Positions 29,176-37,120 of a DNA stretch of 37,120 nucleotides are shown one piece after another (position 1 is the stretch's first letter; every line of letters starts with the position of its first letter). The notes under the pieces are model-generated. The model did not search any database. It saw only the letters and a program-made list of their open reading frames with translations, and was not told where the DNA came from. Made by a program: the position numbers and the translations under genes. The DNA is from Zygnema cylindricum (Eukaryota; Streptophyta; Zygnematophyceae; Zygnematales; Zygnemataceae): contig JBBHKE010000211.1 in the NCBI GenBank assembly GCA_037447655.1, positions 1 through 37,120 of the forward strand, written 5' to 3'.

Positions 29176-30183
29176 TGTTGAAATTACTAGATTTATGAAG
29201 TATTTTCTAGGTCTCAACAGGTTATTAAACACAGAAAATAAAAGCGCAGGCAGTCTGCCTCCACCTCTTCCCTCAATCCCCCATACTTATTGCAGTGACT
29301 GAAAGAAAGAGAGGGTGGTGGAGCCATGGCTGCCTTAGCTCCTTAGGTAGGAGAGAAAAAGTGACATAAGTCACTTCTAGCTAAAAAGTTGAGTCCAGTA
29401 GGACTCAAACCTCCGACCGACAGAGCGAGGCGTAGCCGTCAGCCTTAGCCGGTCTGTCGTTGAAGTCTGTTAAAGTACATGGGGTATGATTAGTATTTAA
29501 ATGTGTCAAAGTTCACTAATCCGATTAACGAAATTATGGACAAGTAACATAGAAACAAATTGCATTACAGTGCGAACATAAAACCGCACGAAATAAATTT
29601 ACCGGACATTGATTTTCAACGGCTAGCATTCAAAGCTGATATGGATCCGACAACACACATCATTGTTGGGATCCCGGAATGATCGCTTTGACGGTATTCG
29701 TGCGTGACATGACTTGGCGCCACATGGCAAGATAACATTGGGAAGCGAGAATCCCGAGAGCATGAGGGCGAGTCTGGAGTAGACAGACGTCCACTCAATC
29801 GCCGCGTCGTACACACACCGTACAGAAAGTACACCGGCCAGAGTACCTTTTTGTACTTTAAAGTTCCCTGATTGGTTCGTACCTCACTAGATAGGGGTTG
29901 TGAGAGGGGTTTATGACTTAGGAAATTGAGGAGGTAGCCGCCTCTCTCCCAATGAGCTTGTATATATTTCGGCATCTTTGCCACTTCATAACTTATCGCA
30001 TGGTTCGTCGTTTTTAGTGATTTCTTTTCCTGCGGACTCAAAGAAGTCCATACTCTACAAGGGTGCAGTCAAACTTTTTGTTTCCCTACTTGGGAAGTTG
30101 TGATCCTAGTTGAAGAAGGGTTAGTCAAAAACTATCTAGAGGCTTCCTAAATTCTGTAGTCTAATGGGGGTCACTGAATTGCA
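29176..30183 (+). repeat. Cop1d 3' LTR
   Basis: 1008 bp from TGTTGAAATTACTAG to gaattgca. It has a single copy of the segment duplicated in the 5' LTR, hairpin TTGAGTCC/GGACTCAA near 29387-29406, and TATATAT at 29961. It joins Cop1b integrase at 30184. Confidence 0.92.
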
Positions 30184-30830
30184 CCTCCAACCAGTTTGAG
30201 GATTTTTTGAGGGAAGATGGAGTGCAACACCAAAAGTTAGTTCCAGAAAATCCGGAACAGAATTGTTTAGCCGAAAGGTTAAACAGGACACTAACTGCCT
30301 AACTGATAGTGCCAGAAGTATGTTGTCGGATAAAAAGATAGGAAAATGGTTTTGGCCCGAAGCAATGAACTGTGCAAAATACCTCAAAAATAGAGTTTTT
30401 ACTTCGGTGATAAAAGATCAAACACCTTATGAGAGATGAACCGGCCGAAAACCAGATCTATCTCACCTAAAAGTTATTGGTAGTCAAGGGTTCAGTCTAG
30501 ATATAGATCGGTCAAATTGGAAATTAGATCCTAAAGGAAAATCGGGATACTTGTTAGGATATGATGAGGATGTAAATGGATATAGAGTTTCTGATCTCAA
30601 AACAGAAGATATAGTTGTAGTAAAGCATCTAGTAGTTATGGATGAAGGAAAATCTGTGGATACCTTTAAGCATAAAAAGTCAGCCAAAATCAGATTTGAA
30701 TCAGAAAATACCAATTACTTTGAGCTACCTAACTATCCAGGTTACAGAGAAGATGATATCCTTGCAGGTACAAATCAGACCGAGAAAACTCGGCCGTGGA
30801 AACACCAGTGACAACTTTACCCGAAGCGGG
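30184..30830 (+). pseudogene. Cop1b integrase C-terminal part (right of Cop1d)
   Basis: It starts inside the core (T-S-N-Q-F-E-D-F-L-R-E-D-G-V-Q-H-Q-K), just after where S-D-N-G-G would be, then P-E-Q-N-C-L-A-E-R-L-N with the catalytic Glu. There are several shifts. The C-terminal part 30551-30811 matches Cop1c (H-L-V-V-M-D-E, E-L-P-N-Y-P-G-Y-R-E-D, A-G-T-N-Q-T-E-K), so this is the same subfamily and, by position, the same element as the gag at 15164-16180. The Trp codon TGG in N-G-F-G (about 30350) is preserved here. Confidence 0.82.
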
Positions 30831-32276
30831 AGACATGGTGGAAATAGACCCGGAACCGAGGGACAGGGGAGAAGCCGAGAGTGTTCGAAAGAATCCACGG
30901 GAACCATCTATTCAGATAGCAGATTTTGAGGAAGGAAGGAGAAGCAGTAAAAGGTTCCTTGAGAAACAAGTTAATAACAAGGTAACTAAACTATCTCATC
31001 CTGATAAACCACTGACTTATGAAGAGGCGATGAACTGTCTGGAGAGAAACCGGTGGAAAATAGCCATCAATGAGGAGATGGCCTCAATCATGGCAGTGGA
31101 CACTTGGGACCTTGTTTTCTAGGGTTGTCCACCAAACCAAAAACTAATTAGTTGTAAATGGGTGTTAAAACTTAAACTAAACCAGGATAACACCATCGAG
31201 CGTTATAAGGCCCGGTTAGTGGCAAAAAGATTTACCTAGAAATAGGGAATTGACTACGAGGAAATCTTTGCCCCGGTCGTCAGATAACCCTCCGTCCAAA
31301 TACTTCTCAATCTAAAAGCAGCGGAAGACATGGAGGTACACCAGATGGACATCAAGACAGCCTTCTTCTGTAGAGAACTCGAAGAGGAGATCTTCATGCA
31401 ACAACTCGAAGAGAAGATCTTCATGCGACAGCCTGAAGGATTTGTGGAATAATAAGAGGAGAATAAGTTATGCCGGCTAATCAAATCCTTTTATAGTTTG
31501 AAACAGGCGCCCCGACAGTGAAACAAAAAGCAGGACAAGTTTCTTACCGGTCTGGGAAATATACGAATCAATTCAGATCACTCAAACTATGTATTTGAGG
31601 ATAAGGAAGGTGTTATTTTTATTGCAATTTATGTTGATGATTTCCTTGTTTTAAATAAATCAATGGATAAAAATAACAAACTAAAAACGGATCTAAAAGG
31701 AAGGTTTGAGATGAAAGATATGGGAGAGGCAAAATATATTATGGGAATTCAAGTAAAGAGAGACAACGAAAAGAAAATAATTAAATTAACCCAGAAGGAG
31801 GCCAATGGAAACATGTTGGAAAATTTTCAGATGGATATGGCCAATAGTTGTATAACTCTAATGAAGTTAAAGAAGAGAAGTGAGGGGAGTGTGGAAGAAG
31901 GAGTCATAATCTTAGATAATGAACTAGGTCTTGAAGAACAAAAGTTCATGCAGACGGTTCCTTAAAGACAAGTAGTTGGCATCCTAATCTACTTTATGAA
32001 CGGTACCCGGCCGGATTTAGCTGCACCTGTAAGAGTGCTGAGTAGAAGTCTGAATGCTCTCACTAAGAGAGATTGGGAGGCACCTTACAGAGTCCCTTCA
32101 TATCTGATAAGGACTAGGGAGTTATGGTAACATTTGGGTGGGGAAAATACTGACATCACTACTTGGAGTGATGCCAGTTATGGGGATGCTCCAATGAGGA
32201 GATGTACTTCTGGATATGTATTTTATGTAGGTGATGGGGCTGGCTTCTGGAGTAGCAAACAGCAAAAGGTTATTGC
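30831..32276 (+). pseudogene. Cop1b reverse transcriptase-RNase H (broken, 3' end deleted)
   Basis: Linker frame 30796-31122 (N-R-W-K-I-A-I-N-E-E-M-A-S). RT: G-C/S-C-K-W-V-L-K-L-K-L-N with stops, motif A H-Q-M-D-I-K-T-A-F at about 31340, then a 27-base in-frame duplication (31378-31431). Y-V-D-D is near 31630-31641 and the open frame 31663-31965 follows. RNase H resumes at 32134 (T-W-S-D-A-S-Y, S-K-Q-Q-K-V-I-A) and is cut at about 32276, where LTR interior begins. Confidence 0.82.
31378..31431 (+). repeat. 27-bp in-frame tandem duplication in Cop1b RT
   Basis: The unit ctcgaagagragatcttcat... starts at 31378 and again at 31405 with two substitutions. It adds nine residues (L-E-E-K-I-F-M-R-Q after L-E-E-E-I-F-M-Q-Q) next to motif A. 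Confidence 0.8.
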
Positions 32277-32966
32277 TTCATTTAACAGAATGAACGGATT
32301 CGTAGAACATAGAATTGGTTATGTATAGTACGGATTAGAGTACCGCACAAAACAAATATATCACACATTTGTTTCAACAGACAAAGTTAAGAGTCGGTTC
32401 TAATCAGACGACCATGATAGGAGCCGATATCACAGAGTGGACGTTTTGGCAATTTTCGATCGCCACCACACCAAGGGACACGTGGCAGCATCACATTTGC
32501 TTGCGGCATCTCCAGAGAATTTTAGAGCGAGTCAGGATGTGGCAGGTGTCACCACTTTGGCCATGTCGTACAATGGTCGTATAGAAAGTACTTCGACATC
32601 GGTACCTTTTTGTACGACACACTGTTTTGATAAGTGCCATACGCTAGTAGTAGAGGGATTAGAGAGGGGTTTTAGGCTTAGTAAAATCTGAGGTATGCGG
32701 CCTCTCTCCCAGAATGCTTAAGTACAAATAGGTCAACTTTGACCTTTAATAATTAACTGCTCAAGGGAGCGAATTCGGAGATTCTTTCGGAGATTCTTTT
32801 TGCTATCCACTCAAGGGAGTCTTGTCTTCACAAGGGTGAAGGTGGTCAGAGTTATTATCTATCAGGGTGGGACTTATTCTTGTTAAAACACAAAGGGGTC
32901 AGGGCTATCCTAGGGGCTTCGTGTGAGCTCCCTACTCTGAGGACCAATGGAGATCTCAAAGTTCTA
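32277..32966 (+). repeat. Cop1b 3' LTR (first ~340 bp deleted)
   Basis: From catttaac it aligns with 14483-15159 of the 5' LTR (about 93 percent by eye). The rest of RNase H, the polypurine tract and the LTR start are missing. A 12-base tandem cggagattcttt lies near 32776-32800. Leader hairpins are cactc/gagtc and cttcac/gtgaag near 32811-32845. The end is gttcta at 32966, where other copies have gttgca. No target duplication matching gagca (7634-7638) is visible. Confidence 0.85.
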
Positions 32967-33680
32967 AAGTGGGACAAGAAAGATATGGCGGCCTCCACCG
33001 CAATAATACAAAGTTGTGCTAGTTGTATACATGAACATCTTCTAACTCGTGATAGGGCTTATGATTGTTGAACCGCTTTGCAAAATGCGTTTGAAAAAGG
33101 GTTTGAGGCTAATGAAAATTATCTCTTTGAGGAGTACATTGGGTTTAGAATAAAGGAGAATGACTCTATTGATGATGGATTGAAAAAGTTTAATGTCATC
33201 ATAGAATAACTTAACTCACTCTATAACTTCCCTACAAAAAAAAAGAGGTTGTTTGTTTTTATGAGGAGTCTTATAAGCAAGTTTGCAGCAGCAAAAATGT
33301 CATCAAAGGGTGAGAAAAATCGACAATGGCATACGGTATCAACCACTTGAAGAGTACGGAGAAGGAGAAGGCAACATCGAAAGAGGAAAACAAGGGGTCA
33401 TCTTATCCAAGTTATCGGGAGGAGGATGACGAGGAGCTTACAGCTTTAGGGGATCTAAGGGGAGAGGAGGTGGACCTGGTGGACGAGGAGGCAGATCACA
33501 AGGCCTAGGGAGAGGCTCATATCAAAGTGATACCTCTCATATGACATGTTAGAATTGTAACGAGACTGGACATGGCTCTTTTGATTACCCAGACAAAAGC
33601 AAACAGTGTAACATTTGTCAAAAATGGGGACACACTAGTCGCGGTTACAAGGATAAAGGGAAACAATGACTTTTGGATAA
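32967..33680 (+). pseudogene. Cop2 right copy: gag centre, Arg/Gly-rich region and zinc knuckles
   Basis: W-D-K-K-D-M-A-A-S-T-A-I-I-Q, a TGA for Trp in D-C-W-T-A-L-Q-N, S-I-D-D-G-L-K-K-F-N and R-L-F-V-F-M-R-S-L: the central UBN2-type copia Gag. An R-G-G-rich stretch follows (33437-33530). Next come zinc-knuckle remnants, C-stop-N-C-N-E-T-G-H and C-N-I-C-Q-K-W-G-H, with the last Cys of each replaced by Tyr, and a third decayed one. ggataaagggaaacaa is repeated near 33651 and 33675. The gag N-terminus is absent, replaced by Cop1b LTR. Confidence 0.8.
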
Positions 33681-34010
33681 AGGGAAACAATAACATATAA
33701 GCAAAAACTTAGGCCATATTAGGTTGTAATGTTATGCGAAGGCAGATACTGGACGTCGTAGAGGAAGGCCTAATGTGGCCATTGTGGCTATCGCAATGGT
33801 GGTCGCGGTGTAGGAGGTCGCGATGCAAACAGAGAAAATTCTTTGACTCATAAAAAATTGAAAGAGACAACAAACAATCGTTTTCAATACTGCATTTGTT
33901 CATTGATTTGTGCGATAACATCAAACCACAAAAAGAGTGAATAATAGATTTTGACACGTTACCTTATGTGCGTACGGACGCCACACTATTTCACAACATA
34001 GAGAGTCCAT
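33681..34010 (+). pseudogene. Cop2 right copy: gag end and protease start
   Basis: It aligns with 485-810. The protease reads I-I-D-F-D-T-L-P-Y-V where a D-S-G is expected, so it is inactive, again with TGA for the preceding Trp. The protease ends abruptly at about 34008, where integrase begins; the end of PR and the zinc domain of INT are deleted. Confidence 0.78.
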
Positions 34011-34927
34011 TCTCAATTTTATTGACGATTTTTCTCTCTTTACACAATGTTTACATTATGGGTCAGAAGTCTGAGGTTTTTACCCATTTCCAACATTTCA
34101 AAGCGCTTGTAGAAAACCACTTGTTGTCTCGCATCAAAACAATCCGCACGGATAATGGGGGGAATTTGTTTCCAATAAGTTTTCCGAGTTCTTACTAACT
34201 CATGGTATTATTCATCACAAAATAATACCATTCTCCTTATTGTCCGCAACAAAATGGTGATGCCGAACGTCTCAATTGCCCTTTCATTGACATGTCTCGC
34301 TCTCTTCTCCATTTTGCCTATTTACCTTTTCATTTTTGGCTGGAAGCCTTACTTACTTCCTCTTATATTCGTAATCGCTCTCTTACCTCTTCTCTTTCTA
34401 ACAAAACTCTTTTTGAAGCTTGGCGTGGGACAAAACCCGATGTCTCTCATTTTTGCATTTTTGGGTGCGAAGCATACTTCAAAATCCTCCCCCCTTCCAA
34501 TGGTAAATTTGGTCCTCGAGCTATGCAAGGATTTTTTGTCGGATACTCCCCAAATTCCAAAGCATATCGTATTTGGTGCCCCTCTTTTCACAGCATTGTC
34601 ACCACTTGTGACGTTATTTTTCAAAAGACTCCCTTTATACGTACACTTGTACCCGATTTCCCCATCACTCCTCTACTTACTTTATTCCCTCCTAACAAAA
34701 CTATCCCCTCTAATTTTATTACCACCTTGCTAACGCCCCTTTTAACCCCATCCCAAAATATGCCCCCTTTAAACCCTCACATTTCTCCTATTTCTACAGT
34801 TTTTCCTCCTTCCACAGATTTTGTCTCTTCCTCCAATTTCGACGATGAATTTTCCTTAGTACAACCGCGATTTCCGGTGCTTTGCCTCTCACTGTACGAC
34901 CTGTGGCTGATGAAGGGACGTTCTTAG
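34011..34927 (+). pseudogene. Cop2 right copy: integrase
   Basis: L-L-T-I-F-L-S-L-H (for F-I-D-D-F-S-R), K-S-E-V-F-T-H-F-Q-H-F-K-A-L-V-E-N, then R-T-D-N-G-G with the catalytic Asp (about 34156). An extra G shifts the frame. After another shift, Y-C-P-Q-Q-N-G-D-A-E-R with the catalytic Glu. The long frame 34292-34927 holds the C-terminal domain (F-E-A-W-R-G-T-K-P-D-V-S-H, F-G-C-E-A-Y, G-F-F-V-G-Y-S) and a Pro/Ser-rich linker. The hydrophobic frame overlapping it (34254-34733) is a shadow. Confidence 0.85.
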
Positions 34928-36792
34928 ACGAGACAAATTCTTCTGTCGCTATACGACGTGTCGTTGATGACGCGACGGTCCTGGACGCGACATATTTTTT
35001 TGTCGCTGGTGAAGCTTCGGTCCTTCCATCTACAAATTTGTTTCCACGTCCTTTGGAGGTTACGTCGCTGCCAAGTGCTAATCGTAATTCAGTCATAATT
35101 ACGCCGCTAACGCCACCTGTCGAACAACTTGCTGTACATCAAAGTATGCGCCTTTCACAACCGACGTGGAAGATTCGCGAAAATCTTGCTCACTCCAACC
35201 TTGCCGACGTCAAAGATCCTCCCACATTAAATGCCACGTTGAAACGCCCTGATGCCGACATGTGACGGCTCGCTGCTAAGCGAGAATACGACGCATTAAT
35301 GACAAACAATACCTGGACGCTTTGCACTCTTCCACCAAACCGTCGTACGATTGGTTCCAAGTGGGTCTTCAAGATTAAACGGCTTGCAGATGGTAGTATT
35401 GACCGTTACAAGGCACGTCTCGTCGCCAATGGCTACTTACAAACAAAGGGCGTTGACAACAACGAGACTTTTGCCCAAGTCGCGAAGTTTGACTCCATTC
35501 GTACAATTTTTTCCCTTGCAACTCTTCATGATTGGGAATTACAAGAACTCGACGTCAAAACTGCTTTTCTTCATGGTGGTCTTGCAAAAGATATTTTAAT
35601 GGAACAACCACATGGTTACGCTGTTCATGGTACTGAAACCCTTGTTTGTCATTTACGTTAGTCTATTTAAAGTCTTAAACAAGCACCTAGAGTTTGGCAT
35701 CAAACCCTTGTCGCAGCATTGATTAAAGAAGGATTTAGGGAAATTAGTGCAAATCTTCGGATTTACAATAGAGGTACAGGTGACCAGCTAATCATCATTA
35801 TTATTTACGTAGATGTCTTAATTCTCGCAGGTCCTAATAACTCCTCTATTCATCAAGTCAAAGGCATTCTTTCATCCTATTGGCCTATGACCGATTTAGG
35901 CGATCTTGACTATTGCTTAGGCATCACTATTTTACGTCAAAGGTCTACACGCATTTTGCAAATGAGTCAAGAGCATTACATTCTTGATCTTCTTGAGCAT
36001 TTTGACATGTCCAATTGCAATTCGGTGCCTACTCCCCTTGATCCCAATACCACTCTCACCAAAGTGTCCTCCGATGGGAATGCCCAAGGAGATGTAAGCT
36101 CTTTCTATCGGTCGATTGTAGGAAAACTGATGTATGCTATGCTTCGTACACGGCCGGATATATGTATCAACGTTTGTCTTTTGTCTCAATTCTCGCATTG
36201 TGCCACTCAATCTCATCTCCAAGCCGCCAAACGTGTCCATCGATACCTCCAAGGAAAGAAACATCTTCACCTCACTTTTTCCCATACTTCTCCTCCCTCG
36301 CATTCCTCCTCTTCTTCTCCGAACACCTGGATTATTGGATTTTGCGATGCGGATTGGGGTAATCAACTCGACAATCGTCGTTCCATTTCCAGTGTATGCT
36401 TTTCTTTAGGTGGTGGCCTCATCTCTTGGTCATCCCGCAAACAAACCACTGTTGCTCTTTCCTCGACGGAGGCGGAATATATGGCCGGCACTACCGCCAC
36501 GAAATCGGCTATTTGGTTCCGACGCCTTCTTTCCGATCTCTCTTTTCCTCCATCTTCTCCCACCATTTTTTGTGACTCTCAAAGGGCATTGGCTCTTATG
36601 AAAAATCCTATCCATCATACACGCACAAAACATATTGACATTCAATTTCATTTTACGCGTGATAAAATTCTTGATGGCACCGTTTTTTTCTCTCATTGTG
36701 CCTCCGGCTCTCAACTTGTCGATTTTCTCACCAAACCTCTTCCTCGTCCCTTATTTCATCATCACATTTACTATGCCGGTCTTCGTGACTAA
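34928..36792 (+). pseudogene. Cop2 right copy: linker, reverse transcriptase and RNase H
   Basis: Linker in the frame from 34882 to a TGA for Trp (about 35264). RT from 35299: W-T-L-C-T-L-P-P-N, G-S-K-W-V-F-K-I-K-R, Y-K-A-R-L-V-A-N-G-Y. The motif A Asp is intact (E-L-D-V-K-T-A-F). Two in-frame stops lie near 35659 and 35668. The motif C reads Y-V-D-V (35806-35817), Val replacing the second catalytic Asp. RNase H is complete with F-C-D-A-D-W, T-E-A-E-Y-M and F-C-D-S-Q-R, ending in a stop at 36790-36792. The frame 35719-36792 (357 codons) is otherwise open. The polypurine tract follows. Confidence 0.92.
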
Positions 36793-36804
36793 ACATGCTT
36801 TAAT

Positions 36805-36814
36805 CGAGGGGGGG
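36805..36814 (+). promoter_or_regulatory. Cop2 polypurine tract
   Basis: cgaggggggg directly before TGTTGAAATA, the start of the 3' LTR, 12 bases after the RNase H stop. Confidence 0.8.
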
Positions 36815-36996
36815 TGTTGAAATACACTTAAAACATTCTACACTGCTTGTTGTTCTCTCCACTACTTTTAGAGTCCTATTTGCTACGCTATAAGTCTAGT
36901 ACTTTGGTTTAGCGTTCTGTACTTTATTTAGTGGAATGTACATACCTTTATTAGAATTGATGATTCTTTTATATGAATCCTTTTAGACTTAGATTC
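36815..36996 (+). repeat. Cop2 3' LTR, left part (cut by S3)
   Basis: It starts TGTTGAAATACACTT and shares only the terminal TGTTGAAAT with Cop1. It is interrupted at 36996 by a reverse Cop1 LTR. The Cop2 5' LTR is not in the window, so its length is unknown. Confidence 0.75.
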
Positions 36997-37120
36997 TGAA
37001 ATTCTATGGGCTCCATTGCCCACAGAATTCGCAGATCCAAAAGAAGCTAATCTAGATAGTGCCGACTCCAAGTTGATATAAACCCAAATGAATGATCCCT
37101 TGACAATTAGAACCCCAATA
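36997..37120 (-). mobile_element. Cop1 LTR S3, reverse, running off the window
   Basis: It begins tgaaattctatgggctcc, the reverse complement of the Cop1 LTR end with its terminal hairpin (AATTCTGTGGGC/GCCCATAGAATT), and continues through the segment matching 6830-6920 in reverse. It could be a solo LTR or a full reverse element. The putative left target site is gattc (36992-36996). Confidence 0.88.

Larger units (their letters stand above)
16181..30183 (+). mobile_element. Cop1d: copia element nested in Cop1b, itself carrying Cop1e and solo LTR S2
   Basis: The 5' LTR is split (16181-16799 and 23195-23783), the internal region is 23784-29175 (with S2 at 27653-28703), and the 3' LTR is 29176-30183. 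Subtracting the inserts and the 205-bp internal duplication leaves LTRs of about 1003 and 1008 bp. The left flank is Cop1b gag and the right flank is Cop1b integrase, with no matching 5-bp duplication (tgtgc versus cctcc). About 1 kb of Cop1b next to the left end was evidently lost. Confidence 0.9.

Noticed and set aside
34254-34733. Hydrophobic 159-codon frame resembling a membrane protein
   Set aside because: It overlaps in another frame the integrase C-terminal domain of Cop2 (34292-34640), which has clear family motifs. The hydrophobicity comes from the T-rich codons read out of frame.
8789-36792. A variant genetic code reading TAG/TAA/TGA as amino acids
   Set aside because: The stops fall on Trp, Gln, Arg, Gly, Lys and Tyr positions alike, and differ between copies that otherwise keep the standard codon. 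The pattern is mutational decay.

Overview
The window is wholly repetitive DNA from a eukaryote, almost certainly a green plant. I found no cellular gene, rRNA, CRISPR array or bacterial feature. It is a graveyard of nested LTR retrotransposons, mostly Ty1/copia. Two primer-binding sites (PBS) point to the plant lineage. The main family carries a 15-nt site matching the anticodon arm of plant-type initiator tRNA-Met (GGTTATGGGCCCACC). An unrelated element carries TGGTATCAAAGC, one base from the complement of the plant initiator-Met 3' end. The tRNA comparison is from memory of plant sequences.

Four families are present. 'Cop1' is the dominant copia family, with LTRs of about 1.0-1.15 kb, 5-bp target duplications and gag-PR-INT-RT-RNase H order. 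'Cop2' is a second copia family, seen as a left fragment (1-975) and a longer right copy (32967-36996). 'Cop3' is one integrase scrap (1409-1554). 'LTR4' is a piece of an unclassified LTR element (6951-7638).

Layout. 1-975: Cop2 gag and protease remnants. 1409-1554: Cop3 integrase. About 2005-6950: Cop1a (+), with an internal deletion and a reverse solo LTR (S1, 3825-4726) in its gag. 6951-7638: LTR4. 7639-32966: Cop1b (+), split into pieces by younger insertions. Cop1c (-, 7709-14202, duplication aatag) sits in its 5' LTR, and Cop1d (+, 16181-30183) sits in its body. Cop1d is itself split by Cop1e (+, 16800-23189, duplication gaaat/gaaac) in its 5' LTR and by a solo LTR (S2, 27653-28703, duplication gtaag) in its RNase H. 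32967-36996: Cop2 right copy. 36997-end: a reverse Cop1 LTR (S3) running off the window.

No copy is intact. All have stops, frameshifts or lost catalytic residues. Cop1c keeps the longest clean frame, a 459-codon RT-RNase H. Together the copies form a natural alignment that exposes the design of the Cop1 LTR: a GTAC-rich promoter, a TATA box, a series of short hairpins in the leader, a terminal U5 hairpin, and a half-tRNA PBS in which the gag ATG is embedded. These LTR and leader features are the most interesting content.
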